From assembly GCF_014236655.1 (NCBI RefSeq), contig NZ_JACMYG010000002.1:248001-312000 (forward strand): DNA of 64,000 nt, given 5' to 3'. The stretch is from Pseudomonas kielensis (GTDB taxonomy: Bacteria; Pseudomonadota; Gammaproteobacteria; Pseudomonadales; Pseudomonadaceae). A program made the translations under genes and the position numbers. The notes beneath the pieces were generated by a model. That model saw only the letters and a list, made by a program, of their open reading frames with translations. It was not told the origin of the DNA and did no database searches. Of this stretch, positions 18,277 to 26,858 are shown piece after piece (position 1 is the stretch's first letter; each line of letters begins with the position of its first letter).

Positions 18277-18936
18277 TCAGCCCCCACCCGCCAGCGACTT
18301 GAGATAGTCACCGAACCCGCCTCGCGCACGGCAGTCCACGCGGCTGCTGGTGCGCACTCCGTTGAGGGCAGTCCAGACAATGCTGGCACCGCTGCGTTGC
18401 AAATCCTTCACCAGGCACACGTCCTCATGGGCCGGCAGGGGGCGGAAGCCGCCCACGCGCCGGTAGGCTTCCGCGCACACCCCCAGGTTGGCGCCGTGCA
18501 CATGCCGATGGCCTTCCCGGGATTGATACAGCGCCTGATAGCGCTGGCGCGCCGCCGGGCAATGGTCGGGGTGCCAATCATCGACGCTGACCGTGCCACA
18601 CACCGCATCGGCCTGGAATGCCAACTGCTGACGCAGCCAGTTGCGGGGCACCCGGCTGTCGGCATCGGTGCAGGCCAGCCAGCGCGCGCCCCGGTCCAGC
18701 ATGTAGGCTGCACCGGCCCGGCGGGCGCACCCGACGTTAGCGTCGTTGATGACCAGGGTCTGCACGCCACAGGCCTGGGCGATGGCTAACGAGCGGTCGG
18801 TGCAGGCATCCAGCACCACCAGGATCGCCACCGACTCTCCACCGCGTTCGACGGCGTGGGCGGCGCAGGCCAGTGCGTCGAGGCAGCGTTTGAGCAGGGC
18901 CTGTTCATTGTGAGCCGGGACGACGACGCCGATCAT
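18277..18936 (-). CDS. Glycosyltransferase family 2
   Basis: 219 residues. GT-A features are VVPAHNEQALLKRCLDAL at the N-terminus, the donor-metal motif CTDADSRVP at about residue 90, and an HGANLG acceptor-side loop. It has no membrane segment and is probably cytosolic. The ATG overlaps the methyltransferase stop by ATGA, making it the last gene of a four-gene coupled operon (21339 to 18277). Sugar donor and acceptor are unknown. Confidence 0.88.
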   Translation of the reverse strand: MIGVVVPAHNEQALLKRCLDALACAAHAVERGGESVAILVVLDACTDRSLAIAQACGVQTLVINDANVGCARRAGAAYMLDRGARWLACTDADSRVPRNWLRQQLAFQADAVCGTVSVDDWHPDHCPAARQRYQALYQSREGHRHVHGANLGVCAEAYRRVGGFRPLPAHEDVCLVKDLQRSGASIVWTALNGVRTSSRVDCRARGGFGDYLKSLAGGG

Positions 18937-19532
18937 AGGGCTTGTTCTTCGAGATCAGGACGGTAGGGGCCTCGGCACCAGAGCTCGAGGATGAAGTCGG
19001 GTTCCTGGTGGTGCACGGCACGCGGCAGGTGCAGATGGGCCTCGAGCATGCCGTGGACCTGCGCCCCGGTTTGCGGGCAGTCCGCTATCGGCCGCAGCCA
19101 GTGGCAGGCCAGGATCGCCCCTTGGGGACTGAGGCTCGCGCGGGCCTGGTCGATCACCTGACGCCAGTCGTCACTGTCCAGGTAATAGCCCAGTTCACTG
19201 AGCACAATCAGGTCGAACAGGCCTTCGGGCCACTCTTCAGGCAAGCAGCCTTGCACCACCTGCACTGTGGGATACCCGGCCAGGCGCTCAGTGGCCAGGG
19301 CCACGGCGGTGGGGCTCAGGTCCATGCACAGCAAGTGCTCGCCGCGCTCGGCCAGGCCCAGGCTCAGCTCGCCATTGGCGCAGGCCGGCTCGAAGATTCG
19401 CCCGTAGCGTTGGCGGGGCAACAGGGCGAGGGTCAGTGCCCGTTTGCGTTTTTCGTACCAGCGGCTGCGGAACGCCCAAGGGTCCGGATTGGCACTGAAC
19501 AGTTGTTCGAAGTAGGGCGCGGACAGGCTCAT
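18933..19532 (-). CDS. SAM-dependent methyltransferase (NodS-like)
   Basis: 199 residues. The SAM motif FEPACANGELSLGLAERG (about 43-60) is followed by an acidic residue at the next strand end (LCMDLS). DLIVLSELGYYL matches motif II. The N-terminal region (YFEQLFSANPDPWAFRSRWY) is typical of NodS-like methyltransferases, which N-methylate the deacetylated sugar of Nod factors. It sits between a deacetylase and a glycosyltransferase, joined by ATGA overlaps, so an amino-sugar N-methylation is a reasonable inference. Confidence 0.85.
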   Translation of the reverse strand: MSLSAPYFEQLFSANPDPWAFRSRWYEKRKRALTLALLPRQRYGRIFEPACANGELSLGLAERGEHLLCMDLSPTAVALATERLAGYPTVQVVQGCLPEEWPEGLFDLIVLSELGYYLDSDDWRQVIDQARASLSPQGAILACHWLRPIADCPQTGAQVHGMLEAHLHLPRAVHHQEPDFILELWCRGPYRPDLEEQAL

Positions 19533-20296
19533 AGAAACACCAGTTCAAAAGGTTGCAGCAGGCGCTCCAGCGCTGCCGGGGGGAGAATGGCCGGCTGACC
19601 GGTGCTCGGGTCGGCCAACAGTTGGCTCTGGTGCGCAGCAATCGCCCGGCGCTTGCGCACCAGGAAACGCGGCGCCACCAGCAGTTTGCGTGCCCGCAAC
19701 CACGGCAGGCGGCGATCCTCCGGTTCAGCCCAGTGCCAGGCCCACACGGGCACCTCCAGCAGATGGGCCTGGCGCGCGCGGCAGGCACTGGCACAGGCGC
19801 GGCCAACGGCTTCGTGATCACAATGACCGTCGTGGCGCCAGGTGGTGAGCACCTGGTCGCCGGGGCGGATCTGCGCGCAGAGTTGCCGCACCAACTGTGT
19901 TTCGCTGTCGGCGACCGCGGAGTCGGCGAACCCCAGGCGCAACCAATCGAATCGTTGTGCATCCAGGCCCAGGTAAGCCAGGGCCCGGGCACTCTCCCGA
20001 GGCCGCTCGGCGCCCAAGCGCTCGGAGGGCCAGAGGCTGGACCCCGGGTGACTGCCTTCACCGTCGGTGACCGAAATCAACAGCAGGCAGGGCGAATCGC
20101 TGGCCAGGCTGGCCAACAGTCCGCCACACATCAGCACCTCGTCGTCCGGGTGCGGGGCGACCACCACCAGGCGCCGGCCCATGGGCAGGATCAGTTCCCG
20201 GGGCAAGGACGGCACGGCGTGCAAGGCGCGCGATGCCTGCCACTGGGCCAGTGAGGTGCCGGCACCTTGAATCAGTTGGTCCGGGTCCTGGCTCAT
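19529..20296 (-). CDS. PIG-L family deacetylase
   Basis: 255 residues from ATG 20296, which overlaps the upstream stop by ATGA. The Zn-binding motif VVAPHPDDEVLMCGG is complete, and HDGHCDHEAVG supplies the third metal ligand region. PIG-L/LmbE enzymes deacetylate N-acetylglucosaminyl conjugates. Second gene of the four-gene operon. The likely substrate is a GlcNAc-like or acylated amino sugar, then methylated by the next gene product. This is inference from neighbours. Confidence 0.88.
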   Translation of the reverse strand: MSQDPDQLIQGAGTSLAQWQASRALHAVPSLPRELILPMGRRLVVVAPHPDDEVLMCGGLLASLASDSPCLLLISVTDGEGSHPGSSLWPSERLGAERPRESARALAYLGLDAQRFDWLRLGFADSAVADSETQLVRQLCAQIRPGDQVLTTWRHDGHCDHEAVGRACASACRARQAHLLEVPVWAWHWAEPEDRRLPWLRARKLLVAPRFLVRKRRAIAAHQSQLLADPSTGQPAILPPAALERLLQPFELVFL

Positions 20297-21339
20297 AGGC
20301 ACCAGCCTTGCGGATCACGTCCGTGCAATTGCCGGCCGAGTTCGGCCAGGTCGCGCTCGGCATGGCTCTGCCGGATAAACACTGGCAGGTCCGCGCTCAG
20401 CCGGGCGAACCGTGGATCACGGCAAAAGGGCGTGGCGCCCAATGCCCGGCCGACGTGCCATTGCACCTGGACCACTGCAGCCTCCACCAGGGCGCGGGTA
20501 CGGCGCACGTTAAACTCGGCATCGGCCCGGGGGTGGGCATCGATCCACGCCGCGCACTCGCGCAACCCGGCCGCTGCGCTGGCCAGGGCGGCATCGACGG
20601 CACCCAGGTGCGCCTGCGCGTGGGGGTCGTTGCGTGGTCCGGCGCAGGCTTGGCGCAAGGTCTCGGCCAGGGTCCGCGCGGCGCCGTACCAGCAGGCGGC
20701 GATGCCGGCACCGCCATGCCAGAAACCTGGGCGCTGCACATACGCACCGCTGGGCCCCACACAGTGAGCGCGGGCGCCGTCGAGGTGGACACTGACGCTG
20801 GCGGTGGTCGCCATTCCGCGGGCCTGCCAGTCGTCACTGTCGATTCGCAGATCGCCTTGGGTCAGTGCCAGCGCCACCAGTTGCGGGCGGTCGTCTTCGT
20901 TCCAGGCGGTGAGCAACGCATGGTCGATCTGCAGGGCGCCGGAGCACCAGGCTTTGGTCCCGCTCAATTGCACCGCCCCGTGTTCCCGACCGACGATGCG
21001 CACCCTGGCCGTTGGCGGCTCGGCGGCCCATACACCCCAGATGCCCGGGCTGTCCAAGTGCAGGGCACCCAGTTCGGCAAGAATCGCCTTGGCATCGGTG
21101 TGGCCTTCGAACAGCTTGAGCAGCGCCAGGTCGTTGCCCGCTACCTGCGCCAGGGCGCGCCAGCGTTGCAGCGTCTGGCCCTGGCCGGGCAGCGGCAGGT
21201 CGGCCTGGCCGTCTGCCAGGCAGCGGCGCATGACCTCGGGCAATTGGCGATCGAGCTCCAGCGGCGCGGCACGCTGGCCAAAGTCCTCGAGGATCTGCTC
21301 AAGCGAACGCCCCCCGTCCTGCGCTGTCGACCTGTTCAC
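20293..21339 (-). CDS. Divergent acyl-CoA-dehydrogenase-like protein
   Basis: 348 residues from a GTG at 21339 that has AGGGAG 10 bp upstream; the longer ATG extension to 21453 has no ribosome site. The core shows acyl-CoA dehydrogenase-like features (LFEGHTDAKAILAEL, LSGTKAWCSGALQIDHALL, WQARGMATTASVSVHLDG). It is shorter than usual and lacks the normal C-terminal YEG motif, so the chemistry may differ. It is first in a coupled operon with PIG-L, NodS-like methyltransferase and GT2, which is unexpected company for beta-oxidation. Confidence 0.78.
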   Translation of the reverse strand: MNRSTAQDGGRSLEQILEDFGQRAAPLELDRQLPEVMRRCLADGQADLPLPGQGQTLQRWRALAQVAGNDLALLKLFEGHTDAKAILAELGALHLDSPGIWGVWAAEPPTARVRIVGREHGAVQLSGTKAWCSGALQIDHALLTAWNEDDRPQLVALALTQGDLRIDSDDWQARGMATTASVSVHLDGARAHCVGPSGAYVQRPGFWHGGAGIAACWYGAARTLAETLRQACAGPRNDPHAQAHLGAVDAALASAAAGLRECAAWIDAHPRADAEFNVRRTRALVEAAVVQVQWHVGRALGATPFCRDPRFARLSADLPVFIRQSHAERDLAELGRQLHGRDPQGWCL

Positions 21340-21470
21340 ACTGACTACTCCCTGCGCTGGATGGCGAGTACCGCCGCCTTCATAGCATTGTGAGAGATCG
21401 GCATATAAGGAGTTCAATCTGCTTTGCCCGGTGCCGATGCCATCTAGGATCAACAGATCCAGAACAACCC

Positions 21471-21680
21471 ATGCAGCGTGCCAAACCCGAGGCTATCGTC
21501 GCCAGTTGGAATGCCGCTGCGGCGCGGATCAAAGGCTATGACGAGGCCGAGATCCTCGGTGCGCATTTTTCCAGGTTCTACACCCAGCAGGATCGCCAGG
21601 ACGGTAAGCCCCAACAGGCGTTGCGCACGGTCATCGAGGAGGGGCGGTTCGAGGGCTGGTTGCACGATCGTTTGCGCTGA
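21471..21680 (+). pseudogene. Truncated PAS-domain fragment (histidine-kinase remnant)
   Basis: The frame encodes ASWNAAAARIKGYDEAEILG followed by AHFSRFYTQQDRQDGKPQQAL and then RFEGWLHDRLR. This is the core of a PAS domain of the SWN..A.R..GY..EEI.G kind found in Pseudomonas sensor kinases. It stops after about 70 residues with no kinase or GGDEF domain following. It is best read as a decayed remnant left between two operons. A free-standing mini-PAS protein is possible but less likely. Confidence 0.6.
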
Positions 21681-21728
21681 CGCTGTTGATCGGGGTCCGG
21701 ACGCAATGTCCCAACCCCCACCCAATTC

Positions 21729-21818
21729 CCGTAGCAACTGCCGAAGGCTGCGTTGGGTTGCGTAGCGGCCCCCGGCGGTTGACGCAGCCTCGCGCTGCTC
21801 AACAGCGGCTACGGGGGG
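21729..21818. repeat. REP doublet of a second family (REPIN-like)
   Basis: Left copy CCGTAGCAACTGCCGAAGGC and, inverted about 60 bp later, CTGCTCAACAGCGGCTACGG. Both follow the GTAGC-(loop)-AGGCTGCG plan of a known Pseudomonas REP class. It lies in the 282-bp gap between the PAS fragment and the flavin monooxygenase gene. The remainder of the gap (21819-21962) shows no gene. Confidence 0.8.
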
Positions 21819-21962
21819 GCGTACGGGCACGCTTTTTCCTTGCCCACGACTACATAAAACATCATTTCGCTAATCCCCTGCGCATCACAGAATGCGCCCA
21901 ACACCCGCGCACAGTCAGCCGTATTCGCAGCACCACGATGATCCGCATCAGAGGCGCCAGCC

Positions 21963-23333
21963 ATGACCGATCTGAACCCGTCCAACTTTCAGAAGTGCAC
22001 AGACATGACCGTTGAAAAAATTCAAATTGATACGCTTGTTGTGGGTGCCGGTCAGGCCGGCGTGGCCACGAGTGAGCACTTGAGCAAACTTGGGGTGCCG
22101 CACCTGGTGCTGGAGCGCAACCGTATCGCCGAAGCGTGGCGCACAGGGCGCTGGGATTCGCTGGTCGCCAATGGGCCGGCCTGGCATGACCGCTTTCCGG
22201 GCCTGGAATTCGCAGGCCTTGACCCGGACGCCTTTGCCCCCAAGGAGCAGGTGGCGGACTACTTCGAAGCCTATGCGAAAAAATTCAATGCACCGATCCG
22301 CACCGGGGTCGAAGTGCAGAGCGTGGAGCGCAATAGCGATCGTCCGGGCTTCACGGTCAACACCAGTGCCGGGCTGATCGAAGCCCGGCACGTGGTGGTC
22401 GCCACCGGTCCGTTCCAGCGCCCGGTCATCCCACCGATTGCGCCGGCCATCAGCGGCGTCCAGCAGATCCACTCGGCCGACTATCGCAACCCGCAGCAAC
22501 TGGCGGCGGGCGCGGTGCTGGTGGTGGGCGCCGGATCCTCTGGGGTGCAGATCGCCGATGAACTGCAGCGCGCCGGCAAGCAGGTGTACCTGTCGGTAGG
22601 AGCTCACGACCGGCCGCCACGTGCCTATCGCAACCGTGATTTCTGCTGGTGGTTGGGGGTGCTGGGCGAGTGGGATGCCGAGGCCATGCAACCCGGCAAG
22701 GAGCACGTGACCATTGCCGTGAGCGGTGCCCGTGGGGGTGAAACCATCGATTTTCGTCGGCTCGCCCAGCAAGGCATGACCCTGGTCGGCCTGACCGAAT
22801 CCTTCAACGGTGCAGTGGTGAATTTCGCCGCCAACCTGGCCGACAACATCGCCCGTGGCGACGAGAACTACCTGGCCTTGCTGGATGCAGCGGATGCCTA
22901 CATCGCCCGCAACGGTCTCGACCTGCCGCTGGAGCCCGAAGCCCGCAGCCTGTTGCCCGATCCGGCGTGTGTCAGTCAGCCGATCCTGCAGCTGGACCTG
23001 GTCAAGGCCGGAGTCGGCACCATCATCTGGGCCACCGGTTACACGGTCGACTACAGCTGGTTGAAGGTCAATGCCTTCAAGGACAACGGCAAACCCCAGC
23101 ATCAGCGCGGCGTGTCGAGCGAGCCGGGGGTGTATTTCGTTGGCCTGCCGTGGCAGTCGCGGCGCGGCTCGGCATTCATCTGGGGGGTTTGGCATGACGC
23201 CAAACACGTCGCCGATCACATCGTCAAACAACGCACCTATTTCGCCTACCGGGATGCCGCACAACGCCAGGCCGATGCCGAACAGGCGTGCGCGGCACCG
23301 CTCCAACCAGCCAGCTGCATGGGAGTTCGTTGA
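21963..23333 (+). CDS. Flavin-containing monooxygenase (NAD(P)/FAD-dependent)
   Basis: 456 residues. Two dinucleotide folds are clear: GAGQAGVATSEHL (about 25-37) for FAD and GAGSSGVQIADEL (about 185-197) for NADPH. An ATGPFQRP linker precedes an IHSADYRNP stretch, as in CzcO/YUCCA-type monooxygenases. It probably oxygenates a nitrogen or carbon substrate. The start at 21963 has GAGG upstream; M16 (22008) is a possible alternative. Its stop overlaps the RidA start (TGATG). First gene of a five-gene operon. Confidence 0.88.
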   Translation: MTDLNPSNFQKCTDMTVEKIQIDTLVVGAGQAGVATSEHLSKLGVPHLVLERNRIAEAWRTGRWDSLVANGPAWHDRFPGLEFAGLDPDAFAPKEQVADYFEAYAKKFNAPIRTGVEVQSVERNSDRPGFTVNTSAGLIEARHVVVATGPFQRPVIPPIAPAISGVQQIHSADYRNPQQLAAGAVLVVGAGSSGVQIADELQRAGKQVYLSVGAHDRPPRAYRNRDFCWWLGVLGEWDAEAMQPGKEHVTIAVSGARGGETIDFRRLAQQGMTLVGLTESFNGAVVNFAANLADNIARGDENYLALLDAADAYIARNGLDLPLEPEARSLLPDPACVSQPILQLDLVKAGVGTIIWATGYTVDYSWLKVNAFKDNGKPQHQRGVSSEPGVYFVGLPWQSRRGSAFIWGVWHDAKHVADHIVKQRTYFAYRDAAQRQADAEQACAAPLQPASCMGVR

Positions 23334-23743
23334 TGCCTACTCATACCCGCATCCGCATGTTCAACACCAAAGACACCTACCCCAACCAGACGCTGGACAA
23401 CGACCTGTGCCAGGCCGTGCGCGCCGGCAATACCGTGTACGTGCGGGGCCAGGTCGGCACCGACTTCGATGGGCAACTGGTGGGCCTGGGCGACCCCCGG
23501 GCCCAGGCCGAACAAGCCATGCGCAACGTCAAGCAACTGCTTGAAGAGGCCGGCAGCGACCTGAGCCACATCGTCAAGACCACCACCTACCTGATCGACC
23601 CGCGCTACCGCGAGCCGGTGTACCAGGAGGTCGGCAAATGGCTCAAAGGGGTGTTCCCGATTTCCACTGGCCTGGTGGTCAGCGCCCTCGGCCAGCCGCA
23701 GTGGCTGATGGAAATCGACGTGATTGCCGTGATCCCCGAGTAA
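23333..23743 (+). CDS. RidA family (YjgF/Rid) protein
   Basis: 136 residues, the usual Rid length. It has the pattern NTVYVRGQVGTDFDGQLVG, then AEQAMRNVKQLLEEAGSDL and a KTTTYLID strand. Rid proteins hydrolyse reactive enamine/imine intermediates. This one lacks the exact archetypal RidA arginine context, so it may belong to a divergent Rid subgroup with a special substrate. Coupled to the monooxygenase by TGATG, which suggests it handles the imine or related product of that enzyme. Confidence 0.87.
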   Translation: MPTHTRIRMFNTKDTYPNQTLDNDLCQAVRAGNTVYVRGQVGTDFDGQLVGLGDPRAQAEQAMRNVKQLLEEAGSDLSHIVKTTTYLIDPRYREPVYQEVGKWLKGVFPISTGLVVSALGQPQWLMEIDVIAVIPE

Positions 23744-23753
23744 GGAAGCGAAC

Positions 23754-24428
23754 ATGACCTTTTCCATCGTTGGACGCTGCGCCGAGACCGGCCAGTTGGG
23801 CATCGCCATCAGCTCCTCGAGCATCGCCGTCGGGGCCCGTTGCCCCTGGCTGCGGGCCGGCGTCGGCGCGGTGTCGAGCCAGAACATTACCCTGCCGGCC
23901 CTTGGCCCGCAGATCCTCGACGGCCTGGCCGCCGGAGCCGCGCCGGCCCAGGCCCTGGACCAGGCCCTGACCCGCAACGGCTACAGTCAGTACCGCCAGG
24001 TGGCGGTGGTGGATGCCCAGGGCCGGACTGCGGTGTTCAGCGGCAGCCAGGCCCTGGGGACCCATAACGCCCTGGCCGGTGAACAGTGCGTGGCCGCTGG
24101 CAACCTGTTAGCCAACACCGGGGTGATCGAGGCCATGGTCAGCGCCTTCGAACACAGCGAAGGCTGCCTTGCCGCCCGCTTGCTCAGCGCGTTGCAAGCT
24201 GGCCAGGCGGCCGGTGGCGAAGCCGGCACGGTGCACTCGGCGGCGCTGTCGGTGGTCGACGACCTGACGTGGCCGATCGTCGACCTGCGGGTCGATTGGG
24301 CCGAACACCAGCCCATCGACGAACTGGGCAAATTGTGGCGCGCCTACCAGCCACAACTGCAGGACTACCTGATCCGCGCCCTCGACCCGACACAGGCCCC
24401 CAGCTATGGAGTGCCGGGTGATGAGTGA
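23754..24428 (+). CDS. DUF1028 family protein (Ntn-hydrolase-like)
   Basis: 224 residues from ATG 23754 with AAGGAAG upstream. The N-terminus TFSIVGRCAETGQLGIAISS, then GARCPWLRAGVGAVSSQN, is the DUF1028 hallmark; the family adopts an Ntn-hydrolase-like fold. No signal peptide. It probably acts as an amidohydrolase in the pathway, but no activity is established for this protein. It overlaps the M20 gene start (24421) by 8 bp. Confidence 0.87.
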   Translation: MTFSIVGRCAETGQLGIAISSSSIAVGARCPWLRAGVGAVSSQNITLPALGPQILDGLAAGAAPAQALDQALTRNGYSQYRQVAVVDAQGRTAVFSGSQALGTHNALAGEQCVAAGNLLANTGVIEAMVSAFEHSEGCLAARLLSALQAGQAAGGEAGTVHSAALSVVDDLTWPIVDLRVDWAEHQPIDELGKLWRAYQPQLQDYLIRALDPTQAPSYGVPGDE

Positions 24429-25590
24429 GCCGCGTAGCCGCGCCTTGTTGGCCAGTCTGGTGGGGTTTGCCACGGTCAGTCGCGACTCCAACCTGGCGCT
24501 GATCGAGTTCGTGCGCGACTACTTGCAGGGCCTTGGCGTTGACTGCGAACTGATCTACAACGCCGAGCGCAGCAAGGCCAACCTGCTGGCGTCCATGGGC
24601 CCGCAGGTGGCCGGCGGCATTGTGTTGTCCGGGCACACCGACGTGGTGCCGGTGGACGGCCAGGCCTGGACGGTCGAGCCGTTTTGCCTGAGTGAGGCCG
24701 ACGGCAAACTGTTCGGGCGCGGCACCGCTGACATGAAAGGCTACCTGGCCTCCGTCCTGGCGGCGGTCCCGGTGTTCCTGGCAAGCGACTTGCGCCGGCC
24801 GGTGCACCTGGCGCTGTCCTATGACGAGGAGGTCGGTTGCCTGGGCGTGCGCAGTCTGCTGGAACGGTTGCCCCAGCGAATCCCGGCGCCGGCCTTGTGC
24901 CTGATCGGCGAGCCCACCGAGCTCAAACCGGTGCTTGGCCACAAGGGCAAGCTGGCGATGCGTTGCCATGTGCGCGGTGCCGCCTGCCATTCGGCGTACG
25001 CCCCCTCTGGGGTGAATGCCATCGAACAGGCCGCGCGCCTGATCGGCCGGCTGGGTGAGATCGGCGCCACCCTGGCAGAGCCAGAACTGCAGGACCCACG
25101 TTTTGATCCGGCTTACTCCACCGTGCAGGTCGGGGTGATCCAGGGCGGCACGGCGCTGAACATCGTGCCGGCCGATTGCCGTTTCGATTTCGAAGTGCGC
25201 GCCTTGCCCGACTTCGCCCCGCAAGCGGTGGTCGATGAGTTGCAGCACTACGCCCAGACCACACTGCTGCCGGCGATGCAGGCGATCAAGCCCGAGACGT
25301 CGATCCGCTTTGAACAACTGTCGGCCTATCCGGGCCTGGCAACTGCGCAGGACAGCGCCGCCGCGCGCCTGATCGCCCAGCTCTGTGGCAGTGATGCCTT
25401 CAGCACCGTGGCCTTCGGCACCGAAGGCGGGTTATTCGATGCGGCCGGTATCGCGACCGTGGTCTGTGGTCCCGGCAGCATGGAGCAAGGACACAAGCCC
25501 GACGAGTTTGTCAGCGTCGAGCAGTTGCACGCCTGTGACCGCCTGATGGATCGGCTGGCGGCCTGGCTGAGCGCCCCCGACGAACAATAA
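24421..25590 (+). CDS. M20 family deacylase, acetylornithine deacetylase (ArgE)-like
   Basis: 389 residues from ATG 24421. Metal-site motifs are VLSGHTDVVPVDG, GRGTADMKGYLA and the catalytic YDEEVGCLG. IGEPTELKPVLGHKG leads into the dimerisation domain. It resembles ArgE, but Pseudomonas normally makes arginine through ArgJ, and this copy sits in a catabolic operon. It therefore more likely deacylates an N-acyl amino acid or polyamine product. Confident on family; substrate inferred. Confidence 0.88.
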   Translation: MSEPRSRALLASLVGFATVSRDSNLALIEFVRDYLQGLGVDCELIYNAERSKANLLASMGPQVAGGIVLSGHTDVVPVDGQAWTVEPFCLSEADGKLFGRGTADMKGYLASVLAAVPVFLASDLRRPVHLALSYDEEVGCLGVRSLLERLPQRIPAPALCLIGEPTELKPVLGHKGKLAMRCHVRGAACHSAYAPSGVNAIEQAARLIGRLGEIGATLAEPELQDPRFDPAYSTVQVGVIQGGTALNIVPADCRFDFEVRALPDFAPQAVVDELQHYAQTTLLPAMQAIKPETSIRFEQLSAYPGLATAQDSAAARLIAQLCGSDAFSTVAFGTEGGLFDAAGIATVVCGPGSMEQGHKPDEFVSVEQLHACDRLMDRLAAWLSAPDEQ

Positions 25591-25663
25591 CAAGGCCTTG
25601 CGGCCGCCCATGTGTGTCCCGCCGCCGCCTCAGTGCGTACCGGCATTCTCGAGGAACAGATCC

Positions 25664-26704
25664 ATGTCCAGATCCTTGCGTTGCAGTCTTCCGTTTGCCC
25701 TGGCCCTGTTGAGCGGCGCTGTGTGCGCCGCGCCCCAGAGCCTTACCGTGATTTCCTTTGGCGGGGCCACCAAGCAGGCCCAGGACAAGGCGTATTTCCA
25801 GCCGTTCAACGCCAGCGGAGCGGGCAACATCGTCGCCGGCGAGTACAACGGCGAACTGTCGAAGATCAAGGCCATGGTGGCCGCCGGTCACACCAGTTGG
25901 GACGTGGTTGAAGTGGAAAGCCCGGACCTGCTGCGCGGTTGTGAGGAGGGCCTGTTCGAGAAACTCGACCTGAGCGCCCTGGGCGACCCGGGGCAATTTG
26001 TCCCCGGGGCATTGACCGAGTGCGGGGTCGCCACCTATGTCTGGTCGATGGTCCTGGCCTTTGACCAGGGCAAGTTGGCCAAGGCGCCGCAGAACTGGGC
26101 GGACTTCTGGAACGTCAGCGAATTTCCTGGCAAGCGCGGGTTGCGCAAGAGCGCCAAGTACACCCTGGAAATCGCCTTGCTGGCCGACGGGGTGAAAATG
26201 GACGAGCTGTATCAGGTCCTCAACACCCCACAGGGCGTGACCCGGGCCTTTGCCAAGCTGGACCAGATCAAGTCCAGCATCCAGTGGTGGGAGGCGGGCG
26301 CCCAGCCGGCGCAATGGCTGGTGGCCGGCGACGTGGTGATGAGCGCCGCTTACAACGGGCGCATCGCTTCGGCTCAGGAGGAGGGCATGAAACTGAGCAT
26401 CGTCTGGCCGCAAAGCCTGTACGACCCGGAGTACTGGGCCGTGGTCAAGGGCACGCCGAACAAGGCCCTGGCCGAGAAATTCATCACCTTCGCCAGCCAG
26501 CCCCAGGCGCAGAAAGTGTTCTCGCAAAACATCCCTTACGGGCCGGTACACCGGCAGACCCTGGCCTTGTTGCCCGCATCGGTGCAGGCGCAACTGCCCA
26601 CCGCCGAGGCCAACCTGGCCGGCGCCGGCGCGGTGAACGCCGAGTTCTGGGTCGACCATGGCGAGGAGTTGGAACAACGCTTCAATGCCTGGGCCGCACG
26701 CTAA
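25664..26704 (+). CDS. ABC transporter substrate-binding protein, polyamine/opine type
   Basis: 346 residues from ATG 25664 (GAGGAAC upstream). A signal peptide (about 1-23, ...SGAVCAA) precedes a spermidine/putrescine-type binding fold (SLTVISFGGATKQAQDKAYF, WDVVEVESPDLLRG, AYNGRIASAQEEG). It is periplasmic. No permease or ATPase follows: the gene ends before a REP doublet and an opposite-strand gene. It must use a transporter encoded elsewhere or be the remnant of a longer operon. Confidence 0.9.
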   Translation: MSRSLRCSLPFALALLSGAVCAAPQSLTVISFGGATKQAQDKAYFQPFNASGAGNIVAGEYNGELSKIKAMVAAGHTSWDVVEVESPDLLRGCEEGLFEKLDLSALGDPGQFVPGALTECGVATYVWSMVLAFDQGKLAKAPQNWADFWNVSEFPGKRGLRKSAKYTLEIALLADGVKMDELYQVLNTPQGVTRAFAKLDQIKSSIQWWEAGAQPAQWLVAGDVVMSAAYNGRIASAQEEGMKLSIVWPQSLYDPEYWAVVKGTPNKALAEKFITFASQPQAQKVFSQNIPYGPVHRQTLALLPASVQAQLPTAEANLAGAGAVNAEFWVDHGEELEQRFNAWAAR

Positions 26705-26738
26705 CCCCCACCCGCACCGCAACACGGTGGGTATGTAT

Positions 26739-26828
26739 GAGCGAGCTTGCTCGCGATGGTCTCCAGGGCGCCGCGTCCATCCTGAATGGGCGCGTCATCG
26801 TTGACGGCCATCGCGAGCAAGCTCGCTC
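26739..26828. repeat. REP doublet (GAGCGAGCTTGCTCGCGATGG type)
   Basis: Two inverted copies of GAGCGAGCTTGCTCGCGAT (26739-26757 and the reverse complement ending at 26828) flank a 47-bp spacer. This is a third Pseudomonas REP class. It lies just after the binding-protein gene, where permease genes would be expected, and before a convergent gene. Confidence 0.88.
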
Positions 26829-26858
26829 CTGCGGTGTGATCCGCATCCACCTACCCGC

